DNA of 64,000 bases from Candidatus Heimdallarchaeota archaeon (GTDB lineage: Archaea; Asgardarchaeota; Heimdallarchaeia; Heimdallarchaeales; Kariarchaeaceae), in NCBI GenBank assembly GCA_026702845.1, contig JADCLS010000003.1:1-64000 (forward strand). The letters are read 5' to 3'. Made by a program: the position numbers and the translations under genes. This document shows, one piece after another, positions 55,581 through 64,000 of this stretch. Numbering within the stretch: the first letter of the stretch is position 1; the number at the start of each line of letters is the position of its first letter. The notes beneath the pieces are model-generated. The model ran no database searches. It saw nothing but the letters and a program-made list of their open reading frames with translations, and had not been told where the DNA came from.

Positions 55581-56558
55581 TTGCTTGTCATCGAAATAAT
55601 AATTAATAAAATTCAAGTGATCTGGTCATTTGTGCCTTTGGATACTACTATGCAATATTGGTTAGCAAGGCTAAAACCTAGAGGTACTGCTGAAACCGAA
55701 GAGCAACTGATCATCCGTGAGCAAATTAGAAAACAGCAAGAGAACCTTGAATTAATTCATAATTTAACTCTCGAGAAAAAAAACTGTGATCCAGAAGCAA
55801 TAATTACCAAAATAATTGAAGCATGGGAAGTGAAAAGGTATGGTTATAGTGTAATAAAACCTGAATATCTTTTCAAAGGCGCAAAATTACCTGAGCGAGA
55901 AAATATAGCCTTTGTTTTCGCCATTCCAATGTCCTATGATAACATGAAATCAGTACCATCATTAATTTCTGCTACGGAAATTTTGGATGCATATAGACGT
56001 GTAGGAGAAATTGTCGTTGAGATAACAAAAGAATTGAGGCTCTCAGGAATTCAGGCATCTGGTCATCATCCACTAGGTGATCTTCATGATTTTCATCACC
56101 TTCTTATGCCACCATTTGCAATGGAGGCAGGTCTTGGTGAGAAAGGACGAACGGGGTTGTTTATTGATCATGAACTAGGACCACTTGTTCGATTAGGAAT
56201 TGTAACATTGGAAGCAAATATTGAGACAAATGTCCCTATAACCAAGGGAATTACTGAATTCTGCAAACGTTGCATGTACTGTGTCTCTAGATGTCCATCC
56301 AAGGCTTTAGATGATACGAGCTATCAGAATTATCTGAAAAACAATGCGGAATTCTCATTCAAAATTCAAGGTGAAAAATGCATCAAGTACTTTGATAGAA
56401 ATTACGCATGTGGTAGGTGTGTTTTCCATTGTATTATTGCACAACCCACTACTGCTGAGATTAAGATGAAAATAGAACGGATTCAAGGTTGGTATGAGAA
56501 ATGGCTAGTTAGTGGAGAATACAAAAAAATGATGGATCAATTCATTATAACTGAATGA
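55581..56558 (+). CDS. QueG/reductive-dehalogenase-like Fe-S protein
   Basis: About 325 residues from TTG 55581 (AGGAG 55569-55573, 7-base spacing); the frame extends back to 55563. The middle matches QueG-type reductases (GHHPLGDLHDFHH, AGLGEKGRTGLFID, LGPLVRLGIV). Two Fe-S clusters: CKRCMYCVSRCP and, later, CIKYF and CGRCVFHC. Such proteins often bind cobalamin, but no clear motif proves this here. Substrate unknown; epoxyqueuosine is unlikely in an archaeon. Confidence 0.75.
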   Translation: MLVIEIIINKIQVIWSFVPLDTTMQYWLARLKPRGTAETEEQLIIREQIRKQQENLELIHNLTLEKKNCDPEAIITKIIEAWEVKRYGYSVIKPEYLFKGAKLPERENIAFVFAIPMSYDNMKSVPSLISATEILDAYRRVGEIVVEITKELRLSGIQASGHHPLGDLHDFHHLLMPPFAMEAGLGEKGRTGLFIDHELGPLVRLGIVTLEANIETNVPITKGITEFCKRCMYCVSRCPSKALDDTSYQNYLKNNAEFSFKIQGEKCIKYFDRNYACGRCVFHCIIAQPTTAEIKMKIERIQGWYEKWLVSGEYKKMMDQFIITE

Positions 56559-56982
56559 TAGGAATTTTAATAATTGCTGTTCTGTTCTTAAGGTCAATAC
56601 TGATATCATCAGAGATAGGTTTTTCAAAGATAATTTTGGTCTTGTACCTTATCGTTTCATTCTCAGCAACTACTTTCATAGTATTATCCTTAAGAGTGAA
56701 TATGATCTGATCTTTGCGACTAATTCCAGGTACCTCTAAAATGAGTTCATAATAATCCTTTTGGTCAAGTACATCATATAATAAATCCTCATCTTGTGGA
56801 TTAATAGATTCTGGATTGTATTGAGATATATGTGGTACACCATCTGGACCAATATTCACTACAAATCCCATATTTACAACATCCCTACTCATTTTATCTA
56901 ATATATCCCCATTTTGGATCATATTGATAAATTGGTTCACAAATTCTTTGAAATCTTTTGGAAGATCATCATTCTCATGCAT
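56545..56982 (-). CDS. HSP20-like small heat shock protein
   Basis: 145 residues. The alpha-crystallin domain is in the last 80 (YYELILEVPGISRKDQIIFTLKD, KIIFEKPISDDISIDLKNRTAIIKIP). The N-terminal half (MGFVVNIGPDGVPHISQYN) is typical of archaeal HSP20/GvpH-like proteins. No C-terminal IxI motif except IKIPII. Confidence 0.8.
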   Translation of the reverse strand: MHENDDLPKDFKEFVNQFINMIQNGDILDKMSRDVVNMGFVVNIGPDGVPHISQYNPESINPQDEDLLYDVLDQKDYYELILEVPGISRKDQIIFTLKDNTMKVVAENETIRYKTKIIFEKPISDDISIDLKNRTAIIKIPIIQL

Positions 56983-57053
56983 CTTATATCACATGTAGAA
57001 ATTTGTGCTTCAATTATTTAAATCTGTTGTATTAGTACTGTACCTAAAGTATA

Positions 57054-57314
57054 TTACCGACCATCATAACGCGATTGCATATCCTCAGGTTTTGAAGTCT
57101 CCTCTCTTAATTGTCTTGTAAATCTTCGTTTACTCTTAGCAATGGTGTAAAGTATGAACACGTAGACAAATGCTATGATCATTATCCCCATAAAGAGAGC
57201 TGGAGTGATGATATCCCAGGCCATGATCATAAGTACCATAACAAAACCAATGCTCAGTATCTGTATCAAATTGTACCTTATGAACAATGTAATCGAGAAG
57301 GATTCTTCCTGCAT
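57054..57314 (-). CDS. Small two-TM membrane protein
   Basis: 86 residues; hydrophobic helices at about 13-32 and 36-57, then a basic cytosolic tail (KSKRRFTRQLREE). Not recognised. Confidence 0.5.
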   Translation of the reverse strand: MQEESFSITLFIRYNLIQILSIGFVMVLMIMAWDIITPALFMGIMIIAFVYVFILYTIAKSKRRFTRQLREETSKPEDMQSRYDGR

Positions 57315-57458
57315 AAGGATCTCATTCTCACTCAGTATAGGTACATTGTGATGTCTCTACAGACAAATGAATAAGAAGTCATAAACCCAGTCATTTTTTC
57401 TCTCTATTTGATAAGGATTATACAATTTACGAATTAATCACCTAAGATGATCAAAAAA

Positions 57459-57533
57459 TGGGCCACGCCAGATTTGAACTGGCGACCTCACGGTTATCAG
57501 CCGTGCGCTCTAACCAAGCTGAGCTAGTAGCCC
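57459..57533 (-). tRNA. tRNA-Ile (GAT)
   Basis: Minus-strand cloverleaf: acceptor GGGCTAC pairs with GTGGCCC (one G-T), D-stem GCTC/GAGC, anticodon arm CACGG-CTGATAA-CCGTG with anticodon GAT, T-arm GCCAG/CTGGC around TTCAAAT, discriminator A. CCA is not encoded; no intron. Confidence 0.95.
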
Positions 57534-57662
57534 GAAAACAATCACAATTGATTGTCCTCTAAGCTAATCATTACATTAAAGTTTTTTAATGTAATGTTAC
57601 TGCTCGTTCAAAAATAAAAACTTGACTGGAATTTCTATTCCGAATATCCCAAACAACTAATT

Positions 57663-58730
57663 CTATAGAAATAGGTTGAAATTATCCTCAGTCAGCATAT
57701 AATAGCTAAAAAGAAGAATATATCTATCCTCAAGACTGAATGGTCGTTCATTCTCATCCACATCCGATAACTCTTCTAACCATAAGGTGGTGAGAAAATG
57801 TAGATCGAGGGTCAGGCCCGAGGGATACAACTCATCAAGCTGCGGTACCCCTAAAGAGAATAAAGCAGATTTATATCCATTCATAACCGCAGATAAATCT
57901 CGTAATACCTTTCGAATTTCATTGGTAGAGATGAATTCATCGAATGCTTGTCTACAAAATATCATCGCCAAATCAAACATGCGATCGCCCATCAGATTGA
58001 GAGAGAATTGTGGTTGAATAAAGATCGTGAAGATCTCACCTGCCTTTACTTTCTCAGAAGTAAATTCGCCTTGTTTTTTCACAAATACAAGAGACTCTTC
58101 CTGGACAGATACTACTGGTGCATATGCCCCAACTGACCCTTCTATTCTTGAGAAATGATTCTCAAGAAACTGAATAATGCCCTCTCGTTCCTCATCTGTA
58201 AATTTTGGTAGATGAGTGAGTAAGAAAATGATATACTCACGTATCACTCTCTCTTCAAGAGGAAAATGATCCCTACCTTGCATGGCAGCAATCACTCGAC
58301 CTAGCAAGAAAAATTTTGTTTCCTTCGGAATTTCTAAATCCTGTAGCCGATCACCTTCTATTTTGTCATAAATTAGTATTAACTCATCCGGGATACATGC
58401 AATGATTGGGACTGGTTCTAGATCAACAAAAGCATCACATCGTTCCTGTAGTTTATAATGGATAACCATTTCCTCTTCTAAAACCTCAAGCGAGGTGAAT
58501 TCTTTCAATATCACTCTCACTTCCACTTTTCCCTGATCAGATCCGAACTCAATATCAATACTTATTTCTTGTACATCACCCAGGAGCTCTGTAGTAAAAT
58601 AAAAATTATCCACATTGAGATATCTCACCGGATATCCTGAGCTAGTAGTTAATTTTTTCTTGTAATATGGCACCACCTGATCGATTTTTTCCATTAAAGA
58701 GTATCTGGAAGTAATCCGAAATGATGTCAT
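57663..58730 (-). CDS. Protein-kinase-like/APH-fold protein, divergent
   Basis: 355 residues. The N-terminal half is beta-rich; the second half has LLGRVIAAMQGR and LMGDRMFDLAMIF, which resemble the DxxxxN-to-DxxLAxxF region of aminoglycoside phosphotransferase-like kinases (GD..FDLA). The catalytic HxD loop is not clear, so it may be a pseudokinase. Identification is tentative. Confidence 0.45.
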   Translation of the reverse strand: MTSFRITSRYSLMEKIDQVVPYYKKKLTTSSGYPVRYLNVDNFYFTTELLGDVQEISIDIEFGSDQGKVEVRVILKEFTSLEVLEEEMVIHYKLQERCDAFVDLEPVPIIACIPDELILIYDKIEGDRLQDLEIPKETKFFLLGRVIAAMQGRDHFPLEERVIREYIIFLLTHLPKFTDEEREGIIQFLENHFSRIEGSVGAYAPVVSVQEESLVFVKKQGEFTSEKVKAGEIFTIFIQPQFSLNLMGDRMFDLAMIFCRQAFDEFISTNEIRKVLRDLSAVMNGYKSALFSLGVPQLDELYPSGLTLDLHFLTTLWLEELSDVDENERPFSLEDRYILLFSYYMLTEDNFNLFL

Positions 58731-58833
58731 TGTTCACCCCTTGGGATTCATCAGATTTAATATTTGTTCATCATAGATACGTGGATCATCCAAAAATAAA
58801 CAATTCTTCAGATACATACATAGTAATCACTAT

Positions 58834-59184
58834 TCAATGGTCATCTAACCAAGATAGTGATTGACGTGGATTGATTTCATGAAATAGAGTTTTTAAGATT
58901 GCCAATTCATCCTTATCCATGACCATATCCTCCAAGGCCTTCTCATAAGTATCACCCATCATCTTCTCCTCCAAATCTATCAATGAATTACGTTCATCTT
59001 GATCAATAATTCCATCCTCAAGAGCTGATTTCACCATGCGCTCAAATTCACCTATACTATCCTCTGCGGTTTTAATAAGAGATTCTTCCTCAGGAGTAAT
59101 CTTTCCATCTTCCTTTGCCTTCGCAATAATAAGCTCAATTGCATGTTTCATGCGAGTCAATTTCTCTTCAATATCTTCATTCAT
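58834..59184 (-). CDS. Small acidic protein with three EF-hand-like repeats
   Basis: 116 residues from ATG 59184. Three repeats of one pattern: AKEDGKITPEEESLI, ALEDGIIDQDERNSL and ALEDMVMDKDELAIL, each a helix, a short D/G turn and an acidic helix. This recalls EF-hand or TerB-like helical metal-binding units. The third lacks the glycine. Function unknown. Confidence 0.5.
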   Translation of the reverse strand: MNEDIEEKLTRMKHAIELIIAKAKEDGKITPEEESLIKTAEDSIGEFERMVKSALEDGIIDQDERNSLIDLEEKMMGDTYEKALEDMVMDKDELAILKTLFHEINPRQSLSWLDDH

Positions 59185-59295
59185 TATGGATAACAATGAA
59201 TTATCATTTTTTAAGTGATATGGAGAGAAATATATACAGAATCAATGAGATTTTGGTAATATCTATCAGCAATATTAATTAAATATCCTACAACC

Positions 59296-59547
59296 ATGGA
59301 ATTTATGCAACAAAATGATCTACAAGATCAGATTAAGGCATATTTCAATAAAAAAGAAAATATGCAGTTACTCTATCAAGCCTTTATCATCATCACTGGC
59401 ATAATCCTATTTTACTATATATCTGTTGATGGGTATTCCCTCCCCATTGATTTAGTGGCAATATTGATCTGGTTGATTCTCATTATCATGTTTCCCATTC
59501 CCAAGGCGATGGAAACCAAACATCACTCATTTACAGAATTATCTTGA
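59296..59547 (+). CDS. Small two-TM membrane protein upstream of E2
   Basis: 83 residues; helices at about 24-42 and 49-68, a charged N-terminus, and a short outer loop. Precedes the E2 gene by 68 bases on the same strand, so possibly co-transcribed with the ubiquitin-like cluster. No homology recognised. Confidence 0.5.
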   Translation: MEFMQQNDLQDQIKAYFNKKENMQLLYQAFIIITGIILFYYISVDGYSLPIDLVAILIWLILIIMFPIPKAMETKHHSFTELS

Positions 59548-59615
59548 GCACACTGAAGTCTATCAATCGATAACTTAAAACTCATCAAATACTGAACAAC
59601 CTATGAGGTATAGTA

Positions 59616-60077
59616 TTGCTTCCCGAAGAAGATTTCTATGCAAGGCTAGCTGTTGAAGCGGATGAGATGAAACGAGAGCAGCCAAGCTTTGAACCCGTCA
59701 ATGGAGATATTACACACTGGAAAGGGTTTATTATTGGAACAGGATTATATGAAGGTGGAGTATTTCAATTTGAAATACGTATACCACGAGAATATCCATT
59801 CAAGCCTCCAGAAGTCAGTGCTAAGACAAAAATTTGGCACCCGAATTTCTTTAATGAGAGAATTTGCATAGGTATTTTAGGTAAGGATTGGGCACCAGCG
59901 AATAATATTGTGGATGTGGTAGAATCACTAAGATTTTTATTATACAATCCCAATCCAGATGATCCCCTACATACTTCAGCTGCAAATATGATGAAGCAAG
60001 ATCCCGATCAATTCAAAGATAAAGTAATTGATTGGGTAGATCAGTATGCAACCTGGGAACAGCAGGGATTATTTTAA
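59616..60077 (+). CDS. E2 ubiquitin-conjugating enzyme
   Basis: 153 residues from TTG 59616 (GAGGT six bases upstream). UBC fold throughout: FQFEIRIPREYPFKPPEV, then HPNFF and the active cysteine in RICIGILGKDWAP, followed by VVESLRFLLYNPNPDDPLH. The HPN triad is intact. It would take the ubiquitin-like protein from the E1 encoded at 61022-62026. An isolated archaeal E2 of this full length is typical of Asgard genomes. Confidence 0.95.
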   Translation: MLPEEDFYARLAVEADEMKREQPSFEPVNGDITHWKGFIIGTGLYEGGVFQFEIRIPREYPFKPPEVSAKTKIWHPNFFNERICIGILGKDWAPANNIVDVVESLRFLLYNPNPDDPLHTSAANMMKQDPDQFKDKVIDWVDQYATWEQQGLF

Positions 60078-60179
60078 GCCATTTAACTAATCAATGACAT
60101 AAGCAGCGCGAGGAATTATCAGTAAAGAAGTACCTTTATAGATATTATAGAGATATGAAATGAGAAGGAGTAGATTGAA

Positions 60180-61025
60180 ATTTCAGAAGAGATGCAACAA
60201 TGCCCCAGTTGTGCAGAGTTAGTTCCTGTGGAATATGTGGTTTGTGTTTGGTGTGGATATGATCTTACAGGAGAGCATATTCGAAGAGCTGGAATTGTGA
60301 TTAATCGTAAAGAAGCTTTTATGAGGATGCGAGATATTGTCATTGATCCATTAAATGCAGCCAAGAAGATTACCCTCATTCCCGATTTGCATGGAGGTCG
60401 AATAATTTTCTATTTAATTGGGTTCATGATGACTCTGAATATGCTAGCTGTTTTTAGCAAGTTAGATGGAGCTGAATTTAATAATGCAACTGAATACCCA
60501 CTTATATCTGCTATACAATTAACCAGAACAATACTTCTTGAACCCACGTATACTATGAAATTTGTTGTAGGTGTGCTCTTTCTCATTGTTCAACCAATAG
60601 TGCTCTTCATAATCTTCAATTTAATCTGGAAATATGCAGCAAAAATAATTCTTGCTATTGCAAGATCTCTGGGTGGACATGGTGACCAAATGAAAATTCG
60701 ATCAGCACTAGGTTATTCTATGCTTCCAGTTCTAATCGGGTGGACTTTATCATGGTTGATGACCCTAATGGCATCCCCTGTAACCTTACCCGGTAGCATT
60801 GATTATACCAGTATTAGTGAGGCTGTTGTTGAGGTAACAAGATCGGGTATGGGCCTGGTTGGATTTATTTTTATCATCATTGGCTGGGTTTGGGCAATTG
60901 TTCTCTCAGTGATCACTATACGTCAAGCGGTCAAAGTATCAATCTTTGAGAGTATTATCATTGCAGGCATTCCATCGGCATTCTTTATGACTATTGTTGT
61001 ATTTGGAACTGAATTCCTATCTTAA
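60180..61025 (+). CDS. Zinc-ribbon plus Yip1-like membrane protein
   Basis: About 281 residues if ATT 60180 is used (GGAG at 60167-60170); the first ATG is 60192. A zinc ribbon CPSCAE with CVWCGYD occupies the first 30 residues; then Yip1-type architecture: LIPDLHGGRIIFYLIGF and five hydrophobic helices. Yip1 proteins bind Rab GTPases in eukaryotes. Its place between E2 and E1 suggests a membrane target or anchor for the conjugation system; the window also encodes a Rab-like GTPase. The link is inference. Confidence 0.75.
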   Translation: MSEEMQQCPSCAELVPVEYVVCVWCGYDLTGEHIRRAGIVINRKEAFMRMRDIVIDPLNAAKKITLIPDLHGGRIIFYLIGFMMTLNMLAVFSKLDGAEFNNATEYPLISAIQLTRTILLEPTYTMKFVVGVLFLIVQPIVLFIIFNLIWKYAAKIILAIARSLGGHGDQMKIRSALGYSMLPVLIGWTLSWLMTLMASPVTLPGSIDYTSISEAVVEVTRSGMGLVGFIFIIIGWVWAIVLSVITIRQAVKVSIFESIIIAGIPSAFFMTIVVFGTEFLS

Positions 61026-62026
61026 TCAGAGTGTAATTCGATTTTCAGCGATATTGGTGCAGCCAATCTTTCATCTCGGATATATACCACATCACCCTCA
61101 TGTACTGAAAAAATGTTTGTTTTATCAAGAAATCTACCCTTATACATAATCTCAGGATCTGCCATTCCAAAGGCAAGAGCAATCCTGTGTAGGAACTCTG
61201 CAACAGTTTCCCCATGAAAGGCAAGCACACTGGCTGATTTTAATTTATAATTCTCTCCACAGATAGGACAATTGGGGTTCTTGTTTAAAGGAAGCTCCGT
61301 AAATGAATTTGAAAGACCATCATAAAACATGAAATTTCGAACTGGAGTACCCACCTTCATGATGAGTTTTAGAATCTCTTGAGACATAAGACCAGATATT
61401 ATTGATGATAATGTAGCAACAGATGGTATTTTCATCTCTTTTTTATCTTCCTCCATACCCTTTCTTTGCTCTCCCAATGGCGTACATGCTTGAGAGAGCT
61501 TATCCTGGCCTATCAAGGGTTGACATTCAAAGCATGCGGTTTCATTGGGAATAATAGTTTGAATATCCCCCATAAAGGCATACATCCCACCATTAACCAT
61601 TGGTACATTTTCACGAAGAGAAAGTGAATTTGCCCATCTTCTCCCCAAGAATGTGTCCAAGCAACAAGCAATCACATCTAATCCGTCAGTAAATGACTTT
61701 GGAAGCTGTTCCATAGCCTTAGGGAAGGCATCAATTTTAATTCCAGGGTTAATCAGAGCTAATCGTTGTGCAGCGATCTCGGCTTTATTCTTACCAATAT
61801 CACCCTCGTGAAATAATAATTGGCGATTTAAGTTACTTTTTTCTATGGTATCAAAATCCACAAGAATAAGATGACCTATCCCACTAAGAGCAAGATTAAC
61901 AGACAGGAAACTACCAGTTGCACCTACACCTAAAACAAGCACTTTTGCTTTGGTTAATTCCTCTTGATTCCAGTTTGGTATGAGTGACTGTCTATGATAT
62001 CGATTTTCTGTATCCAAAATATTCAC
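61022..62026 (-). CDS. E1-like ubiquitin-activating enzyme with UFD-like tail
   Basis: 334 residues. ThiF/MoeB-type adenylation domain: VLGVGATGSFLSVNLALSG, DFDTIEKSNLNRQ, then the catalytic cysteine in QACTPLGEQRK, and zinc cysteines CFEC with CPIC. After about residue 255 there is a beta-grasp-like extension (SVLAFHGETVAEFLHRIALAFG) in the position of a ubiquitin-fold domain that recruits E2. It lies 30 bases after the ubiquitin-like gene on the same strand, so the two form an operon. Confidence 0.92.
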   Translation of the reverse strand: MNILDTENRYHRQSLIPNWNQEELTKAKVLVLGVGATGSFLSVNLALSGIGHLILVDFDTIEKSNLNRQLLFHEGDIGKNKAEIAAQRLALINPGIKIDAFPKAMEQLPKSFTDGLDVIACCLDTFLGRRWANSLSLRENVPMVNGGMYAFMGDIQTIIPNETACFECQPLIGQDKLSQACTPLGEQRKGMEEDKKEMKIPSVATLSSIISGLMSQEILKLIMKVGTPVRNFMFYDGLSNSFTELPLNKNPNCPICGENYKLKSASVLAFHGETVAEFLHRIALAFGMADPEIMYKGRFLDKTNIFSVHEGDVVYIRDERLAAPISLKIELHSD

Positions 62027-62056
62027 ATCGATGACTGATTTATTTTATAGGATTAA

Positions 62057-62299
62057 CTACCTTGTTCCGCCCTCAGTTCTAGTGATCAGATAGCATTTAT
62101 CACCATCAGTTATTCCAACAGATTTTAAAGAATGTGCATCATCTAGTTGTTGTCCTCTAAATACTACAATTACAGTATTTGCAGGAATTCTCCTTAATTC
62201 TGCAACTTTGCTCTTCATTTTTGCTACGGTGTCAAAGGGTTCCATTTCTAGAGTGATTGGAGCACCGCCTCCAATTGCTGCGACTATTTGTACTTGCAT
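62057..62299 (-). CDS. Ubiquitin-like modifier with GG-TR end
   Basis: 80 residues with beta-grasp pattern: VQIVAAIGGGAPITLEM, VAKMKSKVAELRRIP, VVFRGQQLDD and GITDGDKCYLI. The C-terminus is EGGTR, a diglycine followed by two residues, so it needs trimming by a JAMM/Rpn11-type protease before activation. No such protease is in this window. With the E1 and E2 genes it forms an almost complete conjugation system. Confidence 0.92.
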   Translation of the reverse strand: MQVQIVAAIGGGAPITLEMEPFDTVAKMKSKVAELRRIPANTVIVVFRGQQLDDAHSLKSVGITDGDKCYLITRTEGGTR

Positions 62300-62515
62300 A
62301 ATTCCTCAATGGATAATGGAAAATCTCATCTAAAAAGTAAACTGAATAACTAATAATATTTGTTACAAAATAGGTCAAAAATTATCGTGGATAAGTAAAA
62401 GAAGGGATGATGATTACAATCTCATAAAGGCGCCACCATATTTCATAGCAATAATTGATTTTTTTTTGAGGATATGGTGATAAGAGTAAAAAGTTCAGTG
62501 AGTATTAGGAGCTTG

Positions 62516-63202
62516 ATGAAGCTTGTTATTAAAATTGGTGGAAGTATACTGTTTAAGAAAAATTCACTGGATATTTCCCTCATTGAAAATTGGATCTCTG
62601 AAATCAATAATTTAATCGATGAGGGCCATCAGATTGGTATTGTGATTGGTGGGGGAAGACCTGCCAGGGAGTATATAGCCACTGCCAAAACACTTGGAGC
62701 AAATCAAGCCTATCAAGATTTTTTAGGGATTGAATCAGCAAGACAAAATGCCAGATTATTTATTTCTGCACTAGAAAATGCATATCCCATACCACCAAGA
62801 AATTTCGAAGAATTACTCATGGCCCTATCGTCTCACAATCTGGTGATTTGCGGAGGATTTCAACCAGGCCAATCCACCAATGCAGTGGCTGCTATCTTTG
62901 CGGAACAGATGCAGGCGAATTATCTATTTAACATGACCAAGGTTCACAAGGTGTTTGATAAGGATCCGAATATCCATGAAGATGCTAAATCATTTGATTT
63001 TTTGGACTATTCACAATTACAAACTATAATATCACAAAATGAACAGAAACCTGGAAAATATGATTTATTTGATTATCTGGGCATGGAGGTTGTGAAACGT
63101 TCACGAATTAAATTGGTGTTCCTTGATGGTACAAAACCTAACTATATTAGGGATACACTGCTCAATAATTGTAGAGGGACGATAGTTGGCCAGAAGGATT
63201 GA
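62516..63202 (+). CDS. Isopentenyl phosphate kinase
   Basis: 228 residues from ATG 62516 (AGGAG just upstream); the frame extends back to 62474, but LVIKIGGSIL is the normal beginning. Amino acid kinase fold with VIGGGRPARE and GGFQPGQSTNAVAA. IPK makes isopentenyl diphosphate in the archaeal mevalonate pathway. The final segment reads FLDGTKPNYIRDTLLNN, typical of the family. Confidence 0.85.
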   Translation: MKLVIKIGGSILFKKNSLDISLIENWISEINNLIDEGHQIGIVIGGGRPAREYIATAKTLGANQAYQDFLGIESARQNARLFISALENAYPIPPRNFEELLMALSSHNLVICGGFQPGQSTNAVAAIFAEQMQANYLFNMTKVHKVFDKDPNIHEDAKSFDFLDYSQLQTIISQNEQKPGKYDLFDYLGMEVVKRSRIKLVFLDGTKPNYIRDTLLNNCRGTIVGQKD

Positions 63203-63725
63203 GATTTTACGACTTGATCATCGGATTTTTCGAGATCAACGTATCACAAGCCATGTTGCCTTGACTTCTAGAACCTTCGGAGCAACAGGATTCATCTATG
63301 CAGGGGAGAAGGATGAAAATTTAGAGGAATCCATTTCTGATGTGGCAAAACGATGGGGAGGAGATTTTTTTGTACGATATACTGATAAAATCTCACCAGT
63401 GATAAAGGAATTTGAGGGTATTGTCATTCACCTAACCATGTATGGTGAGAGACATGATTTAACCGTGGCTACATTGAATCGATTTCCAGATGAGGATCTA
63501 CTGATAATTCTTGGTGGAGCAAAAGTACCACGATATGTTTATGATCTTGCGGATTTCAATACTGCAATAGGATGGCAACCTCATAGTGAAGTTGCAGCTA
63601 TTGCTCTATTTCTCCATGAATTGGGAGATAATTCTCTCCTCTATTCCAAACGAGAAGGGGCTTCTATAGAAATTAAAAAAAATAATTCTAAAGCAAGAAG
63701 AAGTGATAGATTCCAGAATATCTAA
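63186..63725 (+). CDS. tRNA (cytidine(56)-2'-O)-methyltransferase
   Basis: 179 residues, aTrm56 family (SPOUT type): LRLDHRIFRDQRITSHVALTSRTFGA, then VIHLTMYG and ILGGAKVPRYVYDLADFNTAIG with QPHSEVAA. Methylates C56 in the T-loop of archaeal tRNAs. TTG 63186 with GAGGG upstream is used here, but family members begin near EILRLDHR, so an ATT at 63198 or 63204, just after AGAAGGA, is also possible. Overlaps IPK by 17 bases. Confidence 0.92.
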   Translation: MARRIEILRLDHRIFRDQRITSHVALTSRTFGATGFIYAGEKDENLEESISDVAKRWGGDFFVRYTDKISPVIKEFEGIVIHLTMYGERHDLTVATLNRFPDEDLLIILGGAKVPRYVYDLADFNTAIGWQPHSEVAAIALFLHELGDNSLLYSKREGASIEIKKNNSKARRSDRFQNI

Positions 63726-64000
63726 TCGCGGTCATAGTCGTATTTTCGAATTACAGCTATATCACCCAGCGTTGTCGCCTTCTTCTTTTTCTTCTCTCCA
63801 TATTCTAGTTCTTGATCCATGCTTACAAAAAGTTCAATTCCCAATTCCCGCTCTATTCTTTTGGCATCTTTATCAGTGGGTCGCATTTTTCCGGCTTCAA
63901 AAGATTTGAGTGATGCCACGGAAATACCGGTCATAGATGATAGTTTCTCATGAGTAAGTTTCATCTTCTGACGTGATTGTCTGATCTCTGATGCGTAATC
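63722..64000 (-). CDS. MBF1-type HTH protein, partial at right edge
   Basis: The frame is open past the first ATG to the window edge (DYASEIRQSRQKMKLTHEKL), so the gene starts beyond 64000. The HTH (LSSMTGISVASLKSFEAGKMRPT) followed by a basic end with KKKKK and LGDIAVIRKYDYDRD is typical of archaeal multiprotein bridging factor 1, whose zinc ribbon would be in the missing N-terminus. End overlaps the aTrm56 stop by 4 bases. Confidence 0.85.
   Translation of the reverse strand, partial: DYASEIRQSRQKMKLTHEKLSSMTGISVASLKSFEAGKMRPTDKDAKRIERELGIELFVSMDQELEYGEKKKKKATTLGDIAVIRKYDYDRD

Noticed and set aside
1..64000. CRISPR array
   Set aside because: No regularly spaced direct repeats were seen anywhere in the window.

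Overview
The window reads as chromosome from an Asgard-type archaeon. Archaeal markers are an aTrm56 tRNA methyltransferase, isopentenyl phosphate kinase, MBF1, a DUF371 protein, TATA-like promoters and strong GGAGG ribosome binding sites. Asgard-like markers are a Rab/Ras-type GTPase and a ubiquitin-like protein, E1 and E2 clustered with a zinc-ribbon/Yip1-like membrane protein. The assignment rests on gene content only; no rRNA is present.

Region 1 (about 129-16917) is a very AT-rich accessory island. Plus-strand genes encode two tRNA-guanine-transglycosylase-like proteins (the second has the TGT catalytic and zinc motifs) and a BrxD-like ATPase. They converge on a tightly overlapping minus-strand operon: a zinc-ribbon BrxD-like ATPase, a PglZ-type phosphatase, an unknown protein, a large BrxC-like P-loop protein, a coiled-coil protein, a DEAH helicase with zinc clusters and a small C4 protein. 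A DUF6884/YaaA-like gene lies upstream. This resembles a BREX-type defence system in which the usual methyltransferase is absent and base-exchange enzymes of the DpdA/TGT kind stand in its place.

Region 2 (17032-20443) is decaying or duplicated DNA: a CoA-binding pseudogene, then two copies of a unit made of a tiny membrane peptide gene facing a TPR-like gene. The second TPR copy is broken. A third peptide paralogue lies at 26681-26812.

Region 3 (20598-30988) holds an SDR enzyme, two tRNA-like RNAs in permuted order (T-arm half before D-arm half) directly upstream of a Ro60/TROVE gene, then acetyltransferase, queuosine-precursor transporter, Nudix, a TnpB element inserted into the His-rich tail of a NifX-like gene, and a tungsten aldehyde:ferredoxin oxidoreductase. 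The RNA topology matches bacterial YrlA-type Y RNAs, the partners of Ro60.

Region 4 (31263-40050) is one operon for a group 4 [NiFe] hydrogenase of complex-I architecture (A, B, CD, H, I, split J, K, L, M) ending with a hydrogenase maturation protease.

Region 5 (40098-64000) carries a HerA/VirB4-like ATPase, DHH phosphoesterase, a giant helical protein, PIG-L deacetylase, the small GTPase, DMT transporter, DUF72, TPR, Fe-S reductase and HSP20 genes, tRNA-Ile(GAT), and then the ubiquitin-like cluster followed by IPK, aTrm56 and MBF1.

Several genes (near 396, 1253 and 31501) appear to start at ATT behind a perfect Shine-Dalgarno, one of them the well-conserved complex I subunit A.
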